A stretch of 64,000 nucleotides of DNA from an uncultured Blautia sp. (GCA_934424575.1 CAKRXU010000005.1:61592-125591); one strand, 5' to 3'. Positions 50,094 to 59,648 are shown, numbered from the stretch's first letter. Notes: a model not told the origin generated them from the letters alone. Numbers and translations: made by a program.

Positions 50094-50618
50094 TTATTTG
50101 CCATCGTATTTGATGACGGAAGCTACATCATAGCCTGCAAGCTTCTCTCTGCCCTTCAATCCGGCAAGTTCCATAAGGAAAACGACCTTGACTACCTCGC
50201 CGCCAAGTTCCTCTACCAGTTTGATCGCAGCTTCAATGGTACCACCTGTCGCGATCAGGTCATCTACGATCGCAACCTTCTGACCTGGTTTGATGGAATC
50301 CTTATGCATCTCGATCGTGGCACTGCCATATTCCAGATCATAGCTCTGGGAAACAGTCTCACACGGAAGTTTGCCCTTCTTACGGATCGGTACAAATGGT
50401 TTGTGAAGATTGTATGCGATCGGCACGCCAAAGATAAATCCTCTGGATTCTGTTCCTGCGATCACATCTACATCTGTATCCTTAAGACAGGCCTGCATGG
50501 AATCAATTGCAAGCTGTAAACCATCTGCATCCTGAAGAACACTTGTTATATCACGAAAAATAATGCCCGGTTCCGGAAAATCCGGAATGCTTCTTACATA
50601 ATCCTCTACTCTTTTCAT
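50094..50618 (-). CDS. apt: Adenine phosphoribosyltransferase
   Basis: 174 aa. It has IRSIPDFPEPGIIFRDIT at the N-terminus, AGTESRGFIFGVPIAYNL, and the PRPP-binding motif KVAIVDDLIATGGTIEAAI. It salvages adenine to AMP. GGAGG precedes the ATG. It is first in the transcript with relA; the gap to recJ holds a promoter. Confidence 0.97.
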   Translation of the reverse strand: MKRVEDYVRSIPDFPEPGIIFRDITSVLQDADGLQLAIDSMQACLKDTDVDVIAGTESRGFIFGVPIAYNLHKPFVPIRKKGKLPCETVSQSYDLEYGSATIEMHKDSIKPGQKVAIVDDLIATGGTIEAAIKLVEELGGEVVKVVFLMELAGLKGREKLAGYDVASVIKYDGK

Positions 50619-50658
50619 ATATGCGTACCTCCGACTTTTTGTATAAATCTAGGTAATC

Positions 50659-50687
50659 AGTATATCACTTTTTTTTGAGGGAATCAA
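50659..50687 (-). promoter_or_regulatory. Promoter of apt-relA
   Basis: TTGATT (50682-50687) and TATACT (50659-50664, with an extended TGA) are 17 bp apart on the minus strand. The transcript would carry a ~40-nt leader into apt and read on into relA. Upstream genes may still read through. Confidence 0.6.
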
Positions 50688-50732
50688 TGTCTAACCCGAC
50701 AAGAGTCGTGAAAATACAGGGATTTTCGACAC

Positions 50733-52445
50733 TCAGCAATAATTCCGAACGACGATCTGCAGTGTTTCGCGCCCCTGATATACATTGATTTCCGGATAAT
50801 AGGTTACAGAAATCGTCTCTTTCTGCCGGGCGAAATCCGCAAATTTCTCTGCTTCTCCAAAATACACAGCATCCACCTGCGCGCCCGTCTGATCCTCCAG
50901 TTTCATCTTTGCCACATTCTGATTCTTCCCCAAAATCCTTAAGTTTAAAACCCGTAACCCCTTTTGTGCAAAAATCGGCTTGGTGTTTCCCTTTCCAAAA
51001 GGCTCCAGGACTTTTAACTGTTCCGTAAGTTTCCTGGAAAGATAGGAAACAGGCATCGGCACATCGATCACGATCTTCGGACAGAGTTCTTCTTCTGTCA
51101 GGGTACAGTTTTTATTTAACTGTTTCCGGAACAGTTCAACATTTTTTTCTTCAATGAAAAGTCCTGCTGCCATCGGATGACCGCCAAACTGGATCAGAAG
51201 ATCTCCGCATTTGACCATTTCTTCGTACATGGAATATGCTTCTATAGAACGACCGCTCCCCTTGACAGAATTTTCGCCCTTTGTGAGAACAAAGACCGGT
51301 TTATGATACTTTTCACGGATCCTGCCCGCAATGATTCCTGCAAGACTTTCGTGACAGTCCGGAAGATAGACCACCAGCACACGGTCCTCATTTAATCCCG
51401 TCTCTTCGATCAGGCGGATGGCTTCCTCTTTTCCTTTTTCTGTCATTGCCTTTCGACTCTGGTTCAGGGCAAGAAGGTCACCTGCCAGTTCTGCTGCTCT
51501 TTCTTCATTCTTTTCGCAGAGAAGTTCCAGTGATCTTGCAGCCGTGTCGAGCCGCCCGCTGGCATTGATGCATGGTCCAAGCACAAATCCTACATGATAT
51601 GCCGTGATCTCCGCCCCTTCCAGATTATTCGCACGGATCAGTGCCCGAAGTCCCGGTGTATGCGTTGCAGAAAGCTGTCTCAGTCCTTCTTTTACGATAA
51701 TCCTGTTTTCTCCCTGCAGATCCATGACATCTCCGACAGTAGCAACAGCTGCAAGTTCTGTAAACTCCAGCACTTCACTTTGTGAGATCCCATTTTTTTC
51801 ATATAATGCCCAGATCAGTTTCCATGCAACAACTGCCCCGCAGAGATTCTTATTCGGATATGCACAATCTGCCTGTTTCGGATTGATCACTGCATCTGCC
51901 GGCGGTATGATCCATTCTTTTCCGTTTTCTGTCTCCCGGAACGGAATATCATGATGGTCTGTAACGACAACCGTAAGGCCCTGTTTCTTTGCATCTGCAA
52001 TTTCTGTCGAGGCCGCAATCCCATTGTCACAGGTAACGATCGTATCAATCCTGTCCTCCACGGCTTTCTGGATCAGCTGCTCATGGATTCCATATCCATC
52101 TTTGATCCTGTCCGGAATATAGGTATCCACATCCGCTCCCATTCTCTGGAATCCTTTGAGCAGAATGCATGTCGAGGTAACACCATCTATATCATAATCC
52201 CCGATGATCCTGATTTTTTTGTGTCCGTTTATTTTCTCCTGAAAGATCTCCACTGCTTTTTCCATGTCCTTCAAAAGCCACGGTGACGGAAGTTCCTTTA
52301 ATGTCCCATAAAGATACGAACGGATATTTTCTGTCCCTTCTACGTCCCTGTTACGGATCAGTCTTGCAATTACCGGATCGATTCCGAATTCCTGACCGAT
52401 TTTATGAAAATCTGCACGTTTCGCGCAGACTACCCATTTTTCCAT
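50733..52445 (-). CDS. recJ: Single-stranded-DNA-specific exonuclease RecJ
   Basis: 570 aa. The DHH-domain metal motifs are IRIIGDYDIDGVTSTCILL (about 75-93), TCDNGIA and VVVTDHHDIP (about residue 150). DHHA1 includes SGRSIEAYSMYE and the GGHPMAAGL motif, and an OB-fold follows at the C-terminus. It degrades 5'-ended ssDNA in repair and recombination. It follows the secDF gene across a hairpin; GGGAG lies upstream of the ATG. Confidence 0.95.
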   Translation of the reverse strand: MEKWVVCAKRADFHKIGQEFGIDPVIARLIRNRDVEGTENIRSYLYGTLKELPSPWLLKDMEKAVEIFQEKINGHKKIRIIGDYDIDGVTSTCILLKGFQRMGADVDTYIPDRIKDGYGIHEQLIQKAVEDRIDTIVTCDNGIAASTEIADAKKQGLTVVVTDHHDIPFRETENGKEWIIPPADAVINPKQADCAYPNKNLCGAVVAWKLIWALYEKNGISQSEVLEFTELAAVATVGDVMDLQGENRIIVKEGLRQLSATHTPGLRALIRANNLEGAEITAYHVGFVLGPCINASGRLDTAARSLELLCEKNEERAAELAGDLLALNQSRKAMTEKGKEEAIRLIEETGLNEDRVLVVYLPDCHESLAGIIAGRIREKYHKPVFVLTKGENSVKGSGRSIEAYSMYEEMVKCGDLLIQFGGHPMAAGLFIEEKNVELFRKQLNKNCTLTEEELCPKIVIDVPMPVSYLSRKLTEQLKVLEPFGKGNTKPIFAQKGLRVLNLRILGKNQNVAKMKLEDQTGAQVDAVYFGEAEKFADFARQKETISVTYYPEINVYQGRETLQIVVRNYC

Positions 52446-52479
52446 AGTTCTTTCTCCCTGTGTCTTCTTCCATAAAATA

Positions 52480-52515
52480 CATATTCCCGGAACAGATATC
52501 CTGCCCGGGAATATG
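52480..52515 (-). terminator. Hairpin after secDF (weak terminator)
   Basis: CATATTCCCGG pairs with CCGGGAATATG across a 14-nt loop. On the minus strand TATTTTATGG follows. The U-tract is short, so it may only partly stop transcription into recJ. Confidence 0.6.
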
Positions 52516-52528
52516 ATTTATTTATTGA

Positions 52529-54955
52529 TTATTCTGTTTTGTTTTCGTTATCTGCCGCTTCTTTTGCCGCTGCTTCCTGAGCTGCAAGACGTTCTGCAAC
52601 TCTCTTGCGGTTTTTCTTCTTCGGCTGATTCTTATCCTTCTTGGAAGGCTGATTGTTCTGTGCTGTATTTGATGGCTGTTTTGCAGAAGATTTGTTGGAA
52701 CCTGCTGCCTTTCCAGCCAAAGCTGCCTGTGCCACTGCTTTGCTCTGACGATGCTTCATTACCAGCCACAGTGCACCTGTAATGCATACAGAAGAATATG
52801 CACCGCAGATTACACCTGCCATCAGAGGAGCTGCAAACTCACGGATGGAGGATACTCCAAGGATGTACAGTACTGCAACCATTACGAAGGTTGTAAAGGA
52901 AGTATAGATACTTCTTGTCAGTGTCTGTGTGATACTTTCGTTTACGATCTGTTCCAGATTGTCTGGATTCTTTCTTCCATGCATGTTCTCACGGATTCGG
53001 TCAAAGATGACGATCGTCGCGTTGATGGAATAACCAACGATTGTCAGCATGCAGGCAATAAAGGTATTACCTACAGAAATTCTGGAGATTGCATAGAATG
53101 CAAGGACGATCAGAACGTCATGAAGAAGTGCAAGGACTGCACTGCTCGCAAAACGGATATCCTTGAATCGGAACCAGATGTATATCAGCATGCAGAGTGT
53201 CGCAACAAGGACTGCAACGATCGCATCTCTTCTCATCTCAGAACTTACAGTAGCAGAAATACTTTCTGTTGTGATCAGGCTGTCATCTACATCGAATTTC
53301 TCAACCAGTGCCTGATCCAGTTTCTCACGCTCTTCCTGAGACAAGGTACGTGTCTTAATCACTACCTGATTTGTTCCAGATACCTTGGTCGGCTGTACAT
53401 TCTTGTCTCCTGTAACCTCTTCTACAACTGGTGTAACTTCAGAATCAATCTGCTTGATATCCATATCTTCGTTGAATGTTACTGTTGTAGCTGTACCACC
53501 GGAGAAGTCAAGCGCGTAGTTTAATGCTGTTCCATCTGTCTGATGATGAACTGCCATTGCGACCGGGCCGCTCAGGATCAGGATAATGGAAAGAATGAAA
53601 AATACTTTACGCTTTCCAACAAAATCAACAAATTTACGCTGTTTTGCACTTCCGTAGAATTTCGGATCACGGACACCTACTGCATACAGTGCATTTACGA
53701 TCAGTCTGGATACAACCAGTGCAGTAAACATAGAAACTATGATACCAATAGCCAGTGTGTATGCGAATCCCTTAACAGTACCGGAACCTAACCACATAAG
53801 AACCAGAGCTGCGATCAGAGTTGTGACGTTACCATCAAGAATTGCACTAAATGCTTTGGCAAAACCAGCTTTGATGGAAGTTCTCACGGAGCTTCCGGCT
53901 GCAATCTCCTCCTGGATACGTGCGTAAATGATAACGTTGGCATCCACCGCCATACCGATACCAAGGATGATACCCGCGATACCTGGAAGAGTAAGTGTGA
54001 TATCAAATGCATTTAGTGTGAGCAGCACGATCGCTGTATACAGAATCAGGGCTACACCTGCAACAAATCCAGGAACACGATACATCAGGATCATGAAGAT
54101 GATGACGATCACAAGTCCAATCAGACCTGCCATGACACTGGTGGAAATTGCTTCCTCACCAAGCTGTGCAGCTACTACGCTGGAACGGAGTTCTTCAAGT
54201 TCGATACTCAGAGAACCGATACGGATATAAGAAGCAAGATTCTGTGCTTCTTCTACATCTGACATACCAGTGATCTGTGCCTGTCCTCCGGTGATTGCTT
54301 CATTTACCTTCGGAGCACTTAAAATCTGGTTATCATAAACGATCGCAATCTGTTTTCCGACATTCGCTTCTGTTGCTTCTGCAAATTTCGTCTTACCTTC
54401 ATCTGTAAGAGTCAGGCTGACAGCATATTCTCTGGAGCTGTTTTTGTCAGACTGGAAAGCGCCTCCCTGGGCATCCTTTACGTCTGTACCTTCCAGTACT
54501 ACTGATCCCGCTTCACGGATCTCGTCCAAACTTCTTGCAAGCGCATAACCGCTTCCTGTGCTGGAGAAGTTTGCATTGCCGTCATCATCTGTCTGTGTAA
54601 TAAAACACAGAGAACCCGGTTTACCAAGATCATTGAGGATCTGATCTGCATCTGTTACTCCTGGGATTTCTACTGCGATACGGTCGCTTCCTTCTTTGTA
54701 CACCTGTGCTTCTGTACTGTACTGTTCTACACGCTTCTGGAGCTTGTATACAGTATCTGACATGTCTTCAGCACTTGGGTTGCTGTCTTTTGCCTGATAG
54801 GTAATGCTGACACCACCTGACAGGTCCAGACCGGTCTTGATGTTCTTTGCTGCACCGGTTCCTGTTGGTCCAATACCAATTCCAGCCGTGTAACACAGAA
54901 AGACTGTGATAATGGCAGTCAGGAGCAGCACAACGATTGCTCTGTTTTTCTTCAT
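52529..54955 (-). CDS. secDF: Fused SecD-SecF protein translocase subunit
   Basis: 808 aa. SecD part: the N-terminal helix, KTGLDLSGGVSITYQ (motif D1) and a six-helix block with GMAVDANVIIYARIQEE. SecF part from about residue 450: ALDFSGGTATTVTF and SINATIVIFDRIRENMHGRKN. Fusion in one chain is common in Firmicutes. It uses the proton gradient to aid Sec export. The last ~60 residues are Lys/Gln/Asn-rich and low complexity. It follows scfB by 24 nt. Confidence 0.96.
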   Translation of the reverse strand: MKKNRAIVVLLLTAIITVFLCYTAGIGIGPTGTGAAKNIKTGLDLSGGVSITYQAKDSNPSAEDMSDTVYKLQKRVEQYSTEAQVYKEGSDRIAVEIPGVTDADQILNDLGKPGSLCFITQTDDDGNANFSSTGSGYALARSLDEIREAGSVVLEGTDVKDAQGGAFQSDKNSSREYAVSLTLTDEGKTKFAEATEANVGKQIAIVYDNQILSAPKVNEAITGGQAQITGMSDVEEAQNLASYIRIGSLSIELEELRSSVVAAQLGEEAISTSVMAGLIGLVIVIIFMILMYRVPGFVAGVALILYTAIVLLTLNAFDITLTLPGIAGIILGIGMAVDANVIIYARIQEEIAAGSSVRTSIKAGFAKAFSAILDGNVTTLIAALVLMWLGSGTVKGFAYTLAIGIIVSMFTALVVSRLIVNALYAVGVRDPKFYGSAKQRKFVDFVGKRKVFFILSIILILSGPVAMAVHHQTDGTALNYALDFSGGTATTVTFNEDMDIKQIDSEVTPVVEEVTGDKNVQPTKVSGTNQVVIKTRTLSQEEREKLDQALVEKFDVDDSLITTESISATVSSEMRRDAIVAVLVATLCMLIYIWFRFKDIRFASSAVLALLHDVLIVLAFYAISRISVGNTFIACMLTIVGYSINATIVIFDRIRENMHGRKNPDNLEQIVNESITQTLTRSIYTSFTTFVMVAVLYILGVSSIREFAAPLMAGVICGAYSSVCITGALWLVMKHRQSKAVAQAALAGKAAGSNKSSAKQPSNTAQNNQPSKKDKNQPKKKNRKRVAERLAAQEAAAKEAADNENKTE

Positions 54956-54979
54956 CGTTCTTTCCTTTCCTGAATTATT

Positions 54980-56344
54980 TTATTCCGCTAATGCGGCCTT
55001 TATCATGATCGCGCACTCCACTCTCTTACGCTGAAGCTCGCATCCGATATCATAATTGCCATTAATATCTTTCTGGAAATGATAAGCATTGGCAGCACAT
55101 CCGCCACTGCAGTAAAATCTTGCAAAGCAGTCCTTGCAGGATTCTTTGGTATATACGTTACATTTGCTGAAATCGCAGCGGACCTCCGGTCTTGTAATTC
55201 CCTCATCCACATTTCCCATAAGGAACTGTTCTTCACCAACGAACTGATGACATGGATAAAAGTCACCCCACGGAGTTACCGCCAGATACTCTGTTCCTGA
55301 ACCGCATCCGGACAGACGCTTGTAAACACAAGGACCACCGGTAAGGTCGATCATAAAGTGGAAGAAATTGAAGCCCTTGCCAGCCTTTTCCCTGGCGATC
55401 ATTTCTTTTGCCAGTTTATCGTATTCTTCCTTGATCTGCGGGATATCTTCTTCTCTGATCGCATAGTCCTCTGTGTCAGCCGCAACTACCGGCTCTACAG
55501 AGATCTGCTTGAACCCGAGATCTGCCAGATGCAGGACATCATTGGAGAAATCAAGATTATGATGAGTAAAAGTACCTCTTACATAATACTTGTCCTGGTT
55601 TCTAGATTCTGCGAATTTCTGGAATTTCGGAATGACCAGATCGTAGCTTCCGGCTCCCTTGCGGAACGGACGCATGAAGTCATGGACCTCCTTACGGCCA
55701 TCTACGCTGAGGACGACATTTCCCATCTCACGGTTACAGAATTCCATCACTTCGTCATTGAGAAGGACGCCGTTCGTGGTGAGTGTAAAACGGAACTTCT
55801 TATTATGAAGTTTCTCCTGTTCTCTTCCGTAGGCAACCAGATCTTTGACCACCTGCCAGTTCATCAGCGGCTCGCCACCAAAGAAATCGACTTCCAAGTT
55901 TCTTCTTGAACCGGAATTTGCGATCAGGAAATCCAGCGCTTTCTTTCCAACTTCGAAGGACATCAGTGCACGTCTTCCATGATATTCTCCTTCTTCGGCA
56001 AAACAATATCGACAGGCCAGATTACAGTCATGGGCAATGTGCAGGCACAGTGCCTTAACTACGGTCTGTCGATTCTTGGTAAATTCCTCTATTACATTCT
56101 CGTATGCATCTCTGGTAAAGAGCATTCCCTGCTCCTTAAGTTTCTCACACTCGGAAACAGAAGTACGGATATCTTCTTCCGGGAAACGATCCTTTAATTT
56201 GGAAACAATTTCCTCTGCGTTCAATCCTTCTTCCATGTATGGAAGCACTTCGTATGTGACCAGGTCTACCAGATGGATGCATCCACTGTTTATGTCCAGA
56301 ACAATATTGTATCCATTGTTCTGATATCTGTGAATCAGACTCAT
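54980..56344 (-). CDS. scfB: SCIFF peptide radical SAM maturase
   Basis: About 454 aa. The radical-SAM cluster HDCNLACRYCFAEEG (CxxxCxxC) is near residue 105. A SPASM/auxiliary-cluster region follows, with CGSGTEYLAVTPWGDFYPCH and CNVYTKESCKDCFARFYC. The start is ATG at 56342-56344; the ORF extends 13 codons upstream but those lie near a hairpin. This enzyme forms Cys-Thr thioether cross-links in the SCIFF peptide, as known for clostridial SCIFF systems. The substrate gene scfA is 93 nt upstream and secDF is 24 nt downstream. Confidence 0.95.
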   Translation of the reverse strand: MSLIHRYQNNGYNIVLDINSGCIHLVDLVTYEVLPYMEEGLNAEEIVSKLKDRFPEEDIRTSVSECEKLKEQGMLFTRDAYENVIEEFTKNRQTVVKALCLHIAHDCNLACRYCFAEEGEYHGRRALMSFEVGKKALDFLIANSGSRRNLEVDFFGGEPLMNWQVVKDLVAYGREQEKLHNKKFRFTLTTNGVLLNDEVMEFCNREMGNVVLSVDGRKEVHDFMRPFRKGAGSYDLVIPKFQKFAESRNQDKYYVRGTFTHHNLDFSNDVLHLADLGFKQISVEPVVAADTEDYAIREEDIPQIKEEYDKLAKEMIAREKAGKGFNFFHFMIDLTGGPCVYKRLSGCGSGTEYLAVTPWGDFYPCHQFVGEEQFLMGNVDEGITRPEVRCDFSKCNVYTKESCKDCFARFYCSGGCAANAYHFQKDINGNYDIGCELQRKRVECAIMIKAALAE

Positions 56345-56389
56345 CTCTCTGAAAATCCTTTCATTATAAAAACTTTTTATCATAAGAAT

Positions 56390-56415
56390 AAGCAGCGGAT
56401 TTCACTCCGCTGCTT
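56390..56415 (-). terminator. Hairpin between scfA and scfB (possible attenuator)
   Basis: Perfect 10-bp stem AAGCAGCGGA/TCCGCTGCTT with a 6-nt loop. On the minus strand it is followed by ATTCTTATG, a weak U-tract, so partial termination could give more peptide than maturase. Confidence 0.65.
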
Positions 56416-56437
56416 AACTGATTGCTTTGAACTTGCT

Positions 56438-56578
56438 TTATTTGTTCTCGCAGCTCTGATTTCCTACAGTACAGGAAGTTTTGCAAGCAGACTGGCAAGA
56501 TGTCTGACATTCACCACATCCACCTTTTTTCACTGTGTTCTGCAGATTTTTTGTATTTAATGTTTTGATATGTTCCAT
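56438..56578 (-). CDS. scfA: SCIFF ranthipeptide precursor
   Basis: 46 aa, too short for a usual gene caller but clear. It starts MEHIKTLNTKNLQNTVKKGG and ends with the six-cysteine run (GGCGECQTSCQSACKTSC, then QSCENK). Six Cys in about forty-five residues defines the SCIFF family. GGAGG lies 9 nt before the ATG. It is modified by ScfB to thioether-bridged peptide. Its function is not established here; in the family it is highly conserved in Clostridia. Confidence 0.96.
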   Translation of the reverse strand: MEHIKTLNTKNLQNTVKKGGCGECQTSCQSACKTSCTVGNQSCENK

Positions 56579-56614
56579 TCTATCATACCTCCTTATGTAT
56601 AGTTGTCTGGGCAT

Positions 56615-56643
56615 AGTATAGCATAAATCCTGCTCAATTAAAA
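56615..56643 (-). promoter_or_regulatory. Promoter of scfA
   Basis: TATACT (56615-56620) has an extended TGC and a weak TTTTAA (56638-56643) 17 bp upstream on the minus strand. The transcript begins about 35 nt before the ATG. Confidence 0.5.
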
Positions 56644-56655
56644 GTATTTTTTTCT

Positions 56656-57006
56656 TTAAGATAGCATGCCTCCGAGAGTACCTCCTCCAAGGCACATGCA
56701 AAGGGTCGTTACCATATGCCCCGGACTCATATCCCAGCTTCCGCTCACGATAAAAGAAACAGTTCCCAAAAGTATGAAATAAGAGAGACCTACCAGGGCG
56801 CCCCAGCGGTATTTCTCTCTCCTGGTGATCTTTCCCGCCAGAAATCCACCAGCCATACAGGAGATCACATAGATCACGATAATCCCAACCGTGACCGGAC
56901 CTGTCCCGATATCCATCTGGAATACAAGAAACGCAAGAAGTAAAAGACATATTCCTGTCAATGCATATGCCAGAAACAAAGACCTTAATACTGCTTTTAT
57001 TCTCAT
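56656..57006 (-). CDS. TIGR04086 family membrane protein
   Basis: 116 aa with four hydrophobic helices and the GITRREKYRWGALVGLSYF-type loop (here AGKITRREKYRWGALVG). Family members are small clostridial membrane proteins often adjacent to scfA; function unknown. It ends in LGGGTLGGMLS. It is upstream of scfA by about 77 nt with a promoter between, so it is a neighbour rather than necessarily cotranscribed. The start ATG has GGAGG about 11 nt upstream. Confidence 0.85.
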   Translation of the reverse strand: MRIKAVLRSLFLAYALTGICLLLLAFLVFQMDIGTGPVTVGIIVIYVISCMAGGFLAGKITRREKYRWGALVGLSYFILLGTVSFIVSGSWDMSPGHMVTTLCMCLGGGTLGGMLS

Positions 57007-57065
57007 ACAAACAATCCTCCCATATAAATCATATGTTATGGCTGTTTGCTTATTCCCTGATTCTT

Positions 57066-58757
57066 TTATTTTTTTCTTTTTCTTAAGTAAACGATCACTC
57101 CGACAATAGCTGCCGCTGCTGCTGCAAGAATTACAAATGGCAGAATTCTGGTTGGATCATTTGTATGTACAGCTTCCACTGAACTGCTGCCGGACTCATC
57201 ATTATCCTGTGTTTCAACAGCAGAATTTGAGGTTGTCTGTGCAGTACTGTCCGCCGGTGCTGATGTTACTGCTGAGCTATCTGTTTTATCCTCTGACTCA
57301 CCACTGTTTGAAGAAGCTGTGGTATTTGTTGTTGTTCCAGAAGTCGCTGTGTTTGCAGCCGGTGTAAGATTAGCTGTCTGGGCAGAATCCGGTGTCTCTG
57401 TGACCACAGCTGTATCATAACCGTCCTCTTCAATCTCTTCTCCGACCAGAGTCTTACTTCCGGCAATTCCGAATGGGCTGAAAGAATGTGTACTAAATAC
57501 CATTGTACTTCCATCAACGCTCGGCACGATCGTCTCCATAGCTCCGCTGTCCAGCAGATGCTCAATTGTATAACTGTATCCTGCTTTTACAGGAACTGTC
57601 ACGCTTACATACTCTCCATCCGGAACCTCATATTCTGTATCATTCTTGAGATTCCACAGTTCAAATTCGTAAGACTGGAATACATTCGCCTCAGATGCAT
57701 TCGTAAATTCATAGTCATCTCCACTGGCAACACGGAATTGAACATAGTATGGCAGATCAATTCCCTCTACTGTGATACCATTACAACTGTGATTTTCTTT
57801 TGCCAGTTCAGTTTTCTGCTCTTCAGTAAGATTTTCTTCATACTCTGTAGAACGATCATCTTCCTTGATTTCTTTGTCTGCACCATCAAAAATATTATCT
57901 TTATCTGCTGCCGGAGTTTCTGTTACCTCCGGTATCTCTGTCACCTCTGGTGTTTCTGCTGGCTCTGTTGCTGACGGAGTTTCTGTCACTTCCGGAGTTT
58001 CTGTTGGCTCTGTTGTATCCGGAATTTCTGTTACTTCCGGAGTTTCTGTTGGCTCTGTTGTATCCGGAATTTCTGTTACTTCCGGAGTTTCTTCGCTGTC
58101 TTCAGCATCAGATTTTTTATCTTCTTCCGAAACTGCTTCTTTATCTGTTTCTTCTGATGATTTTTCCGGTATTTTTGTCTCTTCCGCTGTTTCTGACTTT
58201 TCCGGAGTCGTCTCATCATCTTCTTTTTTCGTTTCTTTTGAATCTGTATCTGGTTCGTCCTTTACCGCAGAAGAATCCTGTTTCTGATCATAATTATCCT
58301 GATTTTCGTCATTTTTTGTTTCAGAATCATCATAATTCTCTTCTGGATTTTCCTCTGGATTCTCTTTCCACTCCTCCGACGCTTCAGAGTCTGATGTAAT
58401 GCTGCTGACAACAACTGTCACACTGCTGTAAATAACATCTGATTCCCCATCCCAGCCAGAAATCTTTGACAAAATAGACGAATCATATGGCTGAAATACT
58501 ACATCATAAGACTGAACTCTCTCCGACGGCACACTGGAGCTGTCTGCCCAGGAAAGTGTACCATATTCATTATCCGGCAAAGCAATATCAGAAAGCGGAA
58601 CTGGCTCTTCAACTGTCACATTATCTGGGATCAGACTGCTTAACTGTACAGATCTATTCGCCGCATAAACCGGAGAAACCTGAACCTGTCCAGCCATAAG
58701 TGTTGCTGCAAGAGCTGCTATAGCAAAAAAATGCATATTTTTATTATTATTTTTCAT
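57066..58757 (-). CDS. Secreted, membrane-anchored repeat protein (hypothetical)
   Basis: About 563 aa. Signal peptide MHFFAIAALAATLMAGQVQV ends near PVYAANRS. Asp/Glu/Ser/Thr-rich low complexity (about 130-330) includes 15-residue repeats (TEIPDTTEPTETPEV). A folded part (about 330-440) has beta-rich VTVPVKAGYSYTIEHLLDSG. A Ser/Thr linker follows, then a C-terminal helix (ILPFVILAAAAAAIVGVIVY) and RKRKK. No LPxTG motif is present, so it is anchored by the tail helix rather than by sortase. The start is ATG at 58755-58757 with GAGGT 8 nt upstream. Function unknown. Confidence 0.8.
   Translation of the reverse strand: MKNNNKNMHFFAIAALAATLMAGQVQVSPVYAANRSVQLSSLIPDNVTVEEPVPLSDIALPDNEYGTLSWADSSSVPSERVQSYDVVFQPYDSSILSKISGWDGESDVIYSSVTVVVSSITSDSEASEEWKENPEENPEENYDDSETKNDENQDNYDQKQDSSAVKDEPDTDSKETKKEDDETTPEKSETAEETKIPEKSSEETDKEAVSEEDKKSDAEDSEETPEVTEIPDTTEPTETPEVTEIPDTTEPTETPEVTETPSATEPAETPEVTEIPEVTETPAADKDNIFDGADKEIKEDDRSTEYEENLTEEQKTELAKENHSCNGITVEGIDLPYYVQFRVASGDDYEFTNASEANVFQSYEFELWNLKNDTEYEVPDGEYVSVTVPVKAGYSYTIEHLLDSGAMETIVPSVDGSTMVFSTHSFSPFGIAGSKTLVGEEIEEDGYDTAVVTETPDSAQTANLTPAANTATSGTTTNTTASSNSGESEDKTDSSAVTSAPADSTAQTTSNSAVETQDNDESGSSSVEAVHTNDPTRILPFVILAAAAAAIVGVIVYLRKRKK
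57931..58092. repeat. 45-bp tandem repeat inside the surface-protein gene
   Basis: Units of 45 bp (15 codons) at 57931-57975, 57976-58020 and 58021-58065, plus a partial fourth to 58092. The two middle units are nearly identical. The repeat keeps the frame, so copy-number change would alter length without frameshift. Confidence 0.85.
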
Positions 58758-58772
58758 AATTATGTACCTCAA

Positions 58773-59063
58773 TCTATTCTAAACATTCTACAATGATCAA
58801 CAATTTATACTCGCCGAATTTAGCCGCTTCTATAATTTCTGTAAATTTGGCGTTTTATATTCTATCTATAAGTAAATTTAATTTAAATATTCTGACATTT
58901 TCTTTTTTCTAATATGCCATATTTTAATATATCAAACTTTTATCTTTTTGTAAATATTTCGTAACATAATATTTTATTTTACGACACACGTATTATATCA
59001 CAGTTCTGCTTTTTTCGACACCCCTAAATTATTTTTAGAATTTGCTTATTGTATTTTTGTTTT
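58773..59063 (-). promoter_or_regulatory. AT-rich upstream region of the surface-protein gene
   Basis: A minus-strand TGATATAAT extended -10 (58992-58997) with a poor -35 region gives a leader of about 230 nt. No ORF or clear hairpin is seen; the stretch is AT-rich. Confidence 0.45.
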
Positions 59064-59648
59064 TCACATCATTGTCTGAAATTGACTGACAATTCGTTTT
59101 ATCTCTGCCATGACTTCATCAATTCCACGCTGTGTCAGTTTCCAGTTCTCCTTTGTGATCTCGTCTACACAACAAGGGCATACCAGAAATTTCGTTTCTG
59201 GATACGCCCTCTGATAATACATAAAAGCTCTTCGAGCATGATAATTCTTACAGCACAGAATCGCTTTTCTGACATTTATGCCCGCAAGATCCGTGACTTT
59301 TTTTGAAAAAAGTGCATTCTGCCATGTAAAAGTTGCCTCATCTTCCTTCAAAACGGCACTCTCAGGCACGCCATTTTTCAGCAATACATCCTTCAGAAAT
59401 TCCCACTCTGTCTGGTAATCTTCATCATATTTCTCTGCTTCTCCGATCACGCCGGAAAATTTCCCGAAAGAAATACTGTATTTTCCACTCGGAAGGATCA
59501 TCGGGGCAGTCCCCTGTGCATAAAGCTCTGCTGCCTTCTCCGCCATATAAGGATATCCATTTCCCGGAACAAAAATGATATCCGCTGTTTCCGGCTGATC
59601 TTCCATAAAAATAAAGTTTCCTATTTCTTCCAAAAATTTCTCGTACAT
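59064..59648 (-). CDS. YdcF family (DUF218) protein
   Basis: 194 aa. It begins MYEKFLEEIGNFIFMEDQPE and has DIIFVPGNGYPYMAEKAAELY and ICCKNYHARRAFMYYQRAYP, the DUF218 core. Some members bind S-adenosylmethionine or act in envelope metabolism; here the function is unknown. No membrane helix or signal peptide is seen. AGGAG precedes the ATG by 6 nt. It follows the amidase by 20 nt. Confidence 0.88.
   Translation of the reverse strand: MYEKFLEEIGNFIFMEDQPETADIIFVPGNGYPYMAEKAAELYAQGTAPMILPSGKYSISFGKFSGVIGEAEKYDEDYQTEWEFLKDVLLKNGVPESAVLKEDEATFTWQNALFSKKVTDLAGINVRKAILCCKNYHARRAFMYYQRAYPETKFLVCPCCVDEITKENWKLTQRGIDEVMAEIKRIVSQFQTMM

Noticed and set aside
56438..57010. Long minus-strand frame of 190 codons containing scfA
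   Set aside because: The upstream part is antisense-like to the TIGR04086 gene in another frame. Only the last 46 codons (after GGAGG and ATG at 56578) are the real peptide.
57865..58287. Ser/Val-rich plus-strand frames with a repeating pattern
   Set aside because: They mirror the 45-bp repeat of the surface-protein gene on the other strand.
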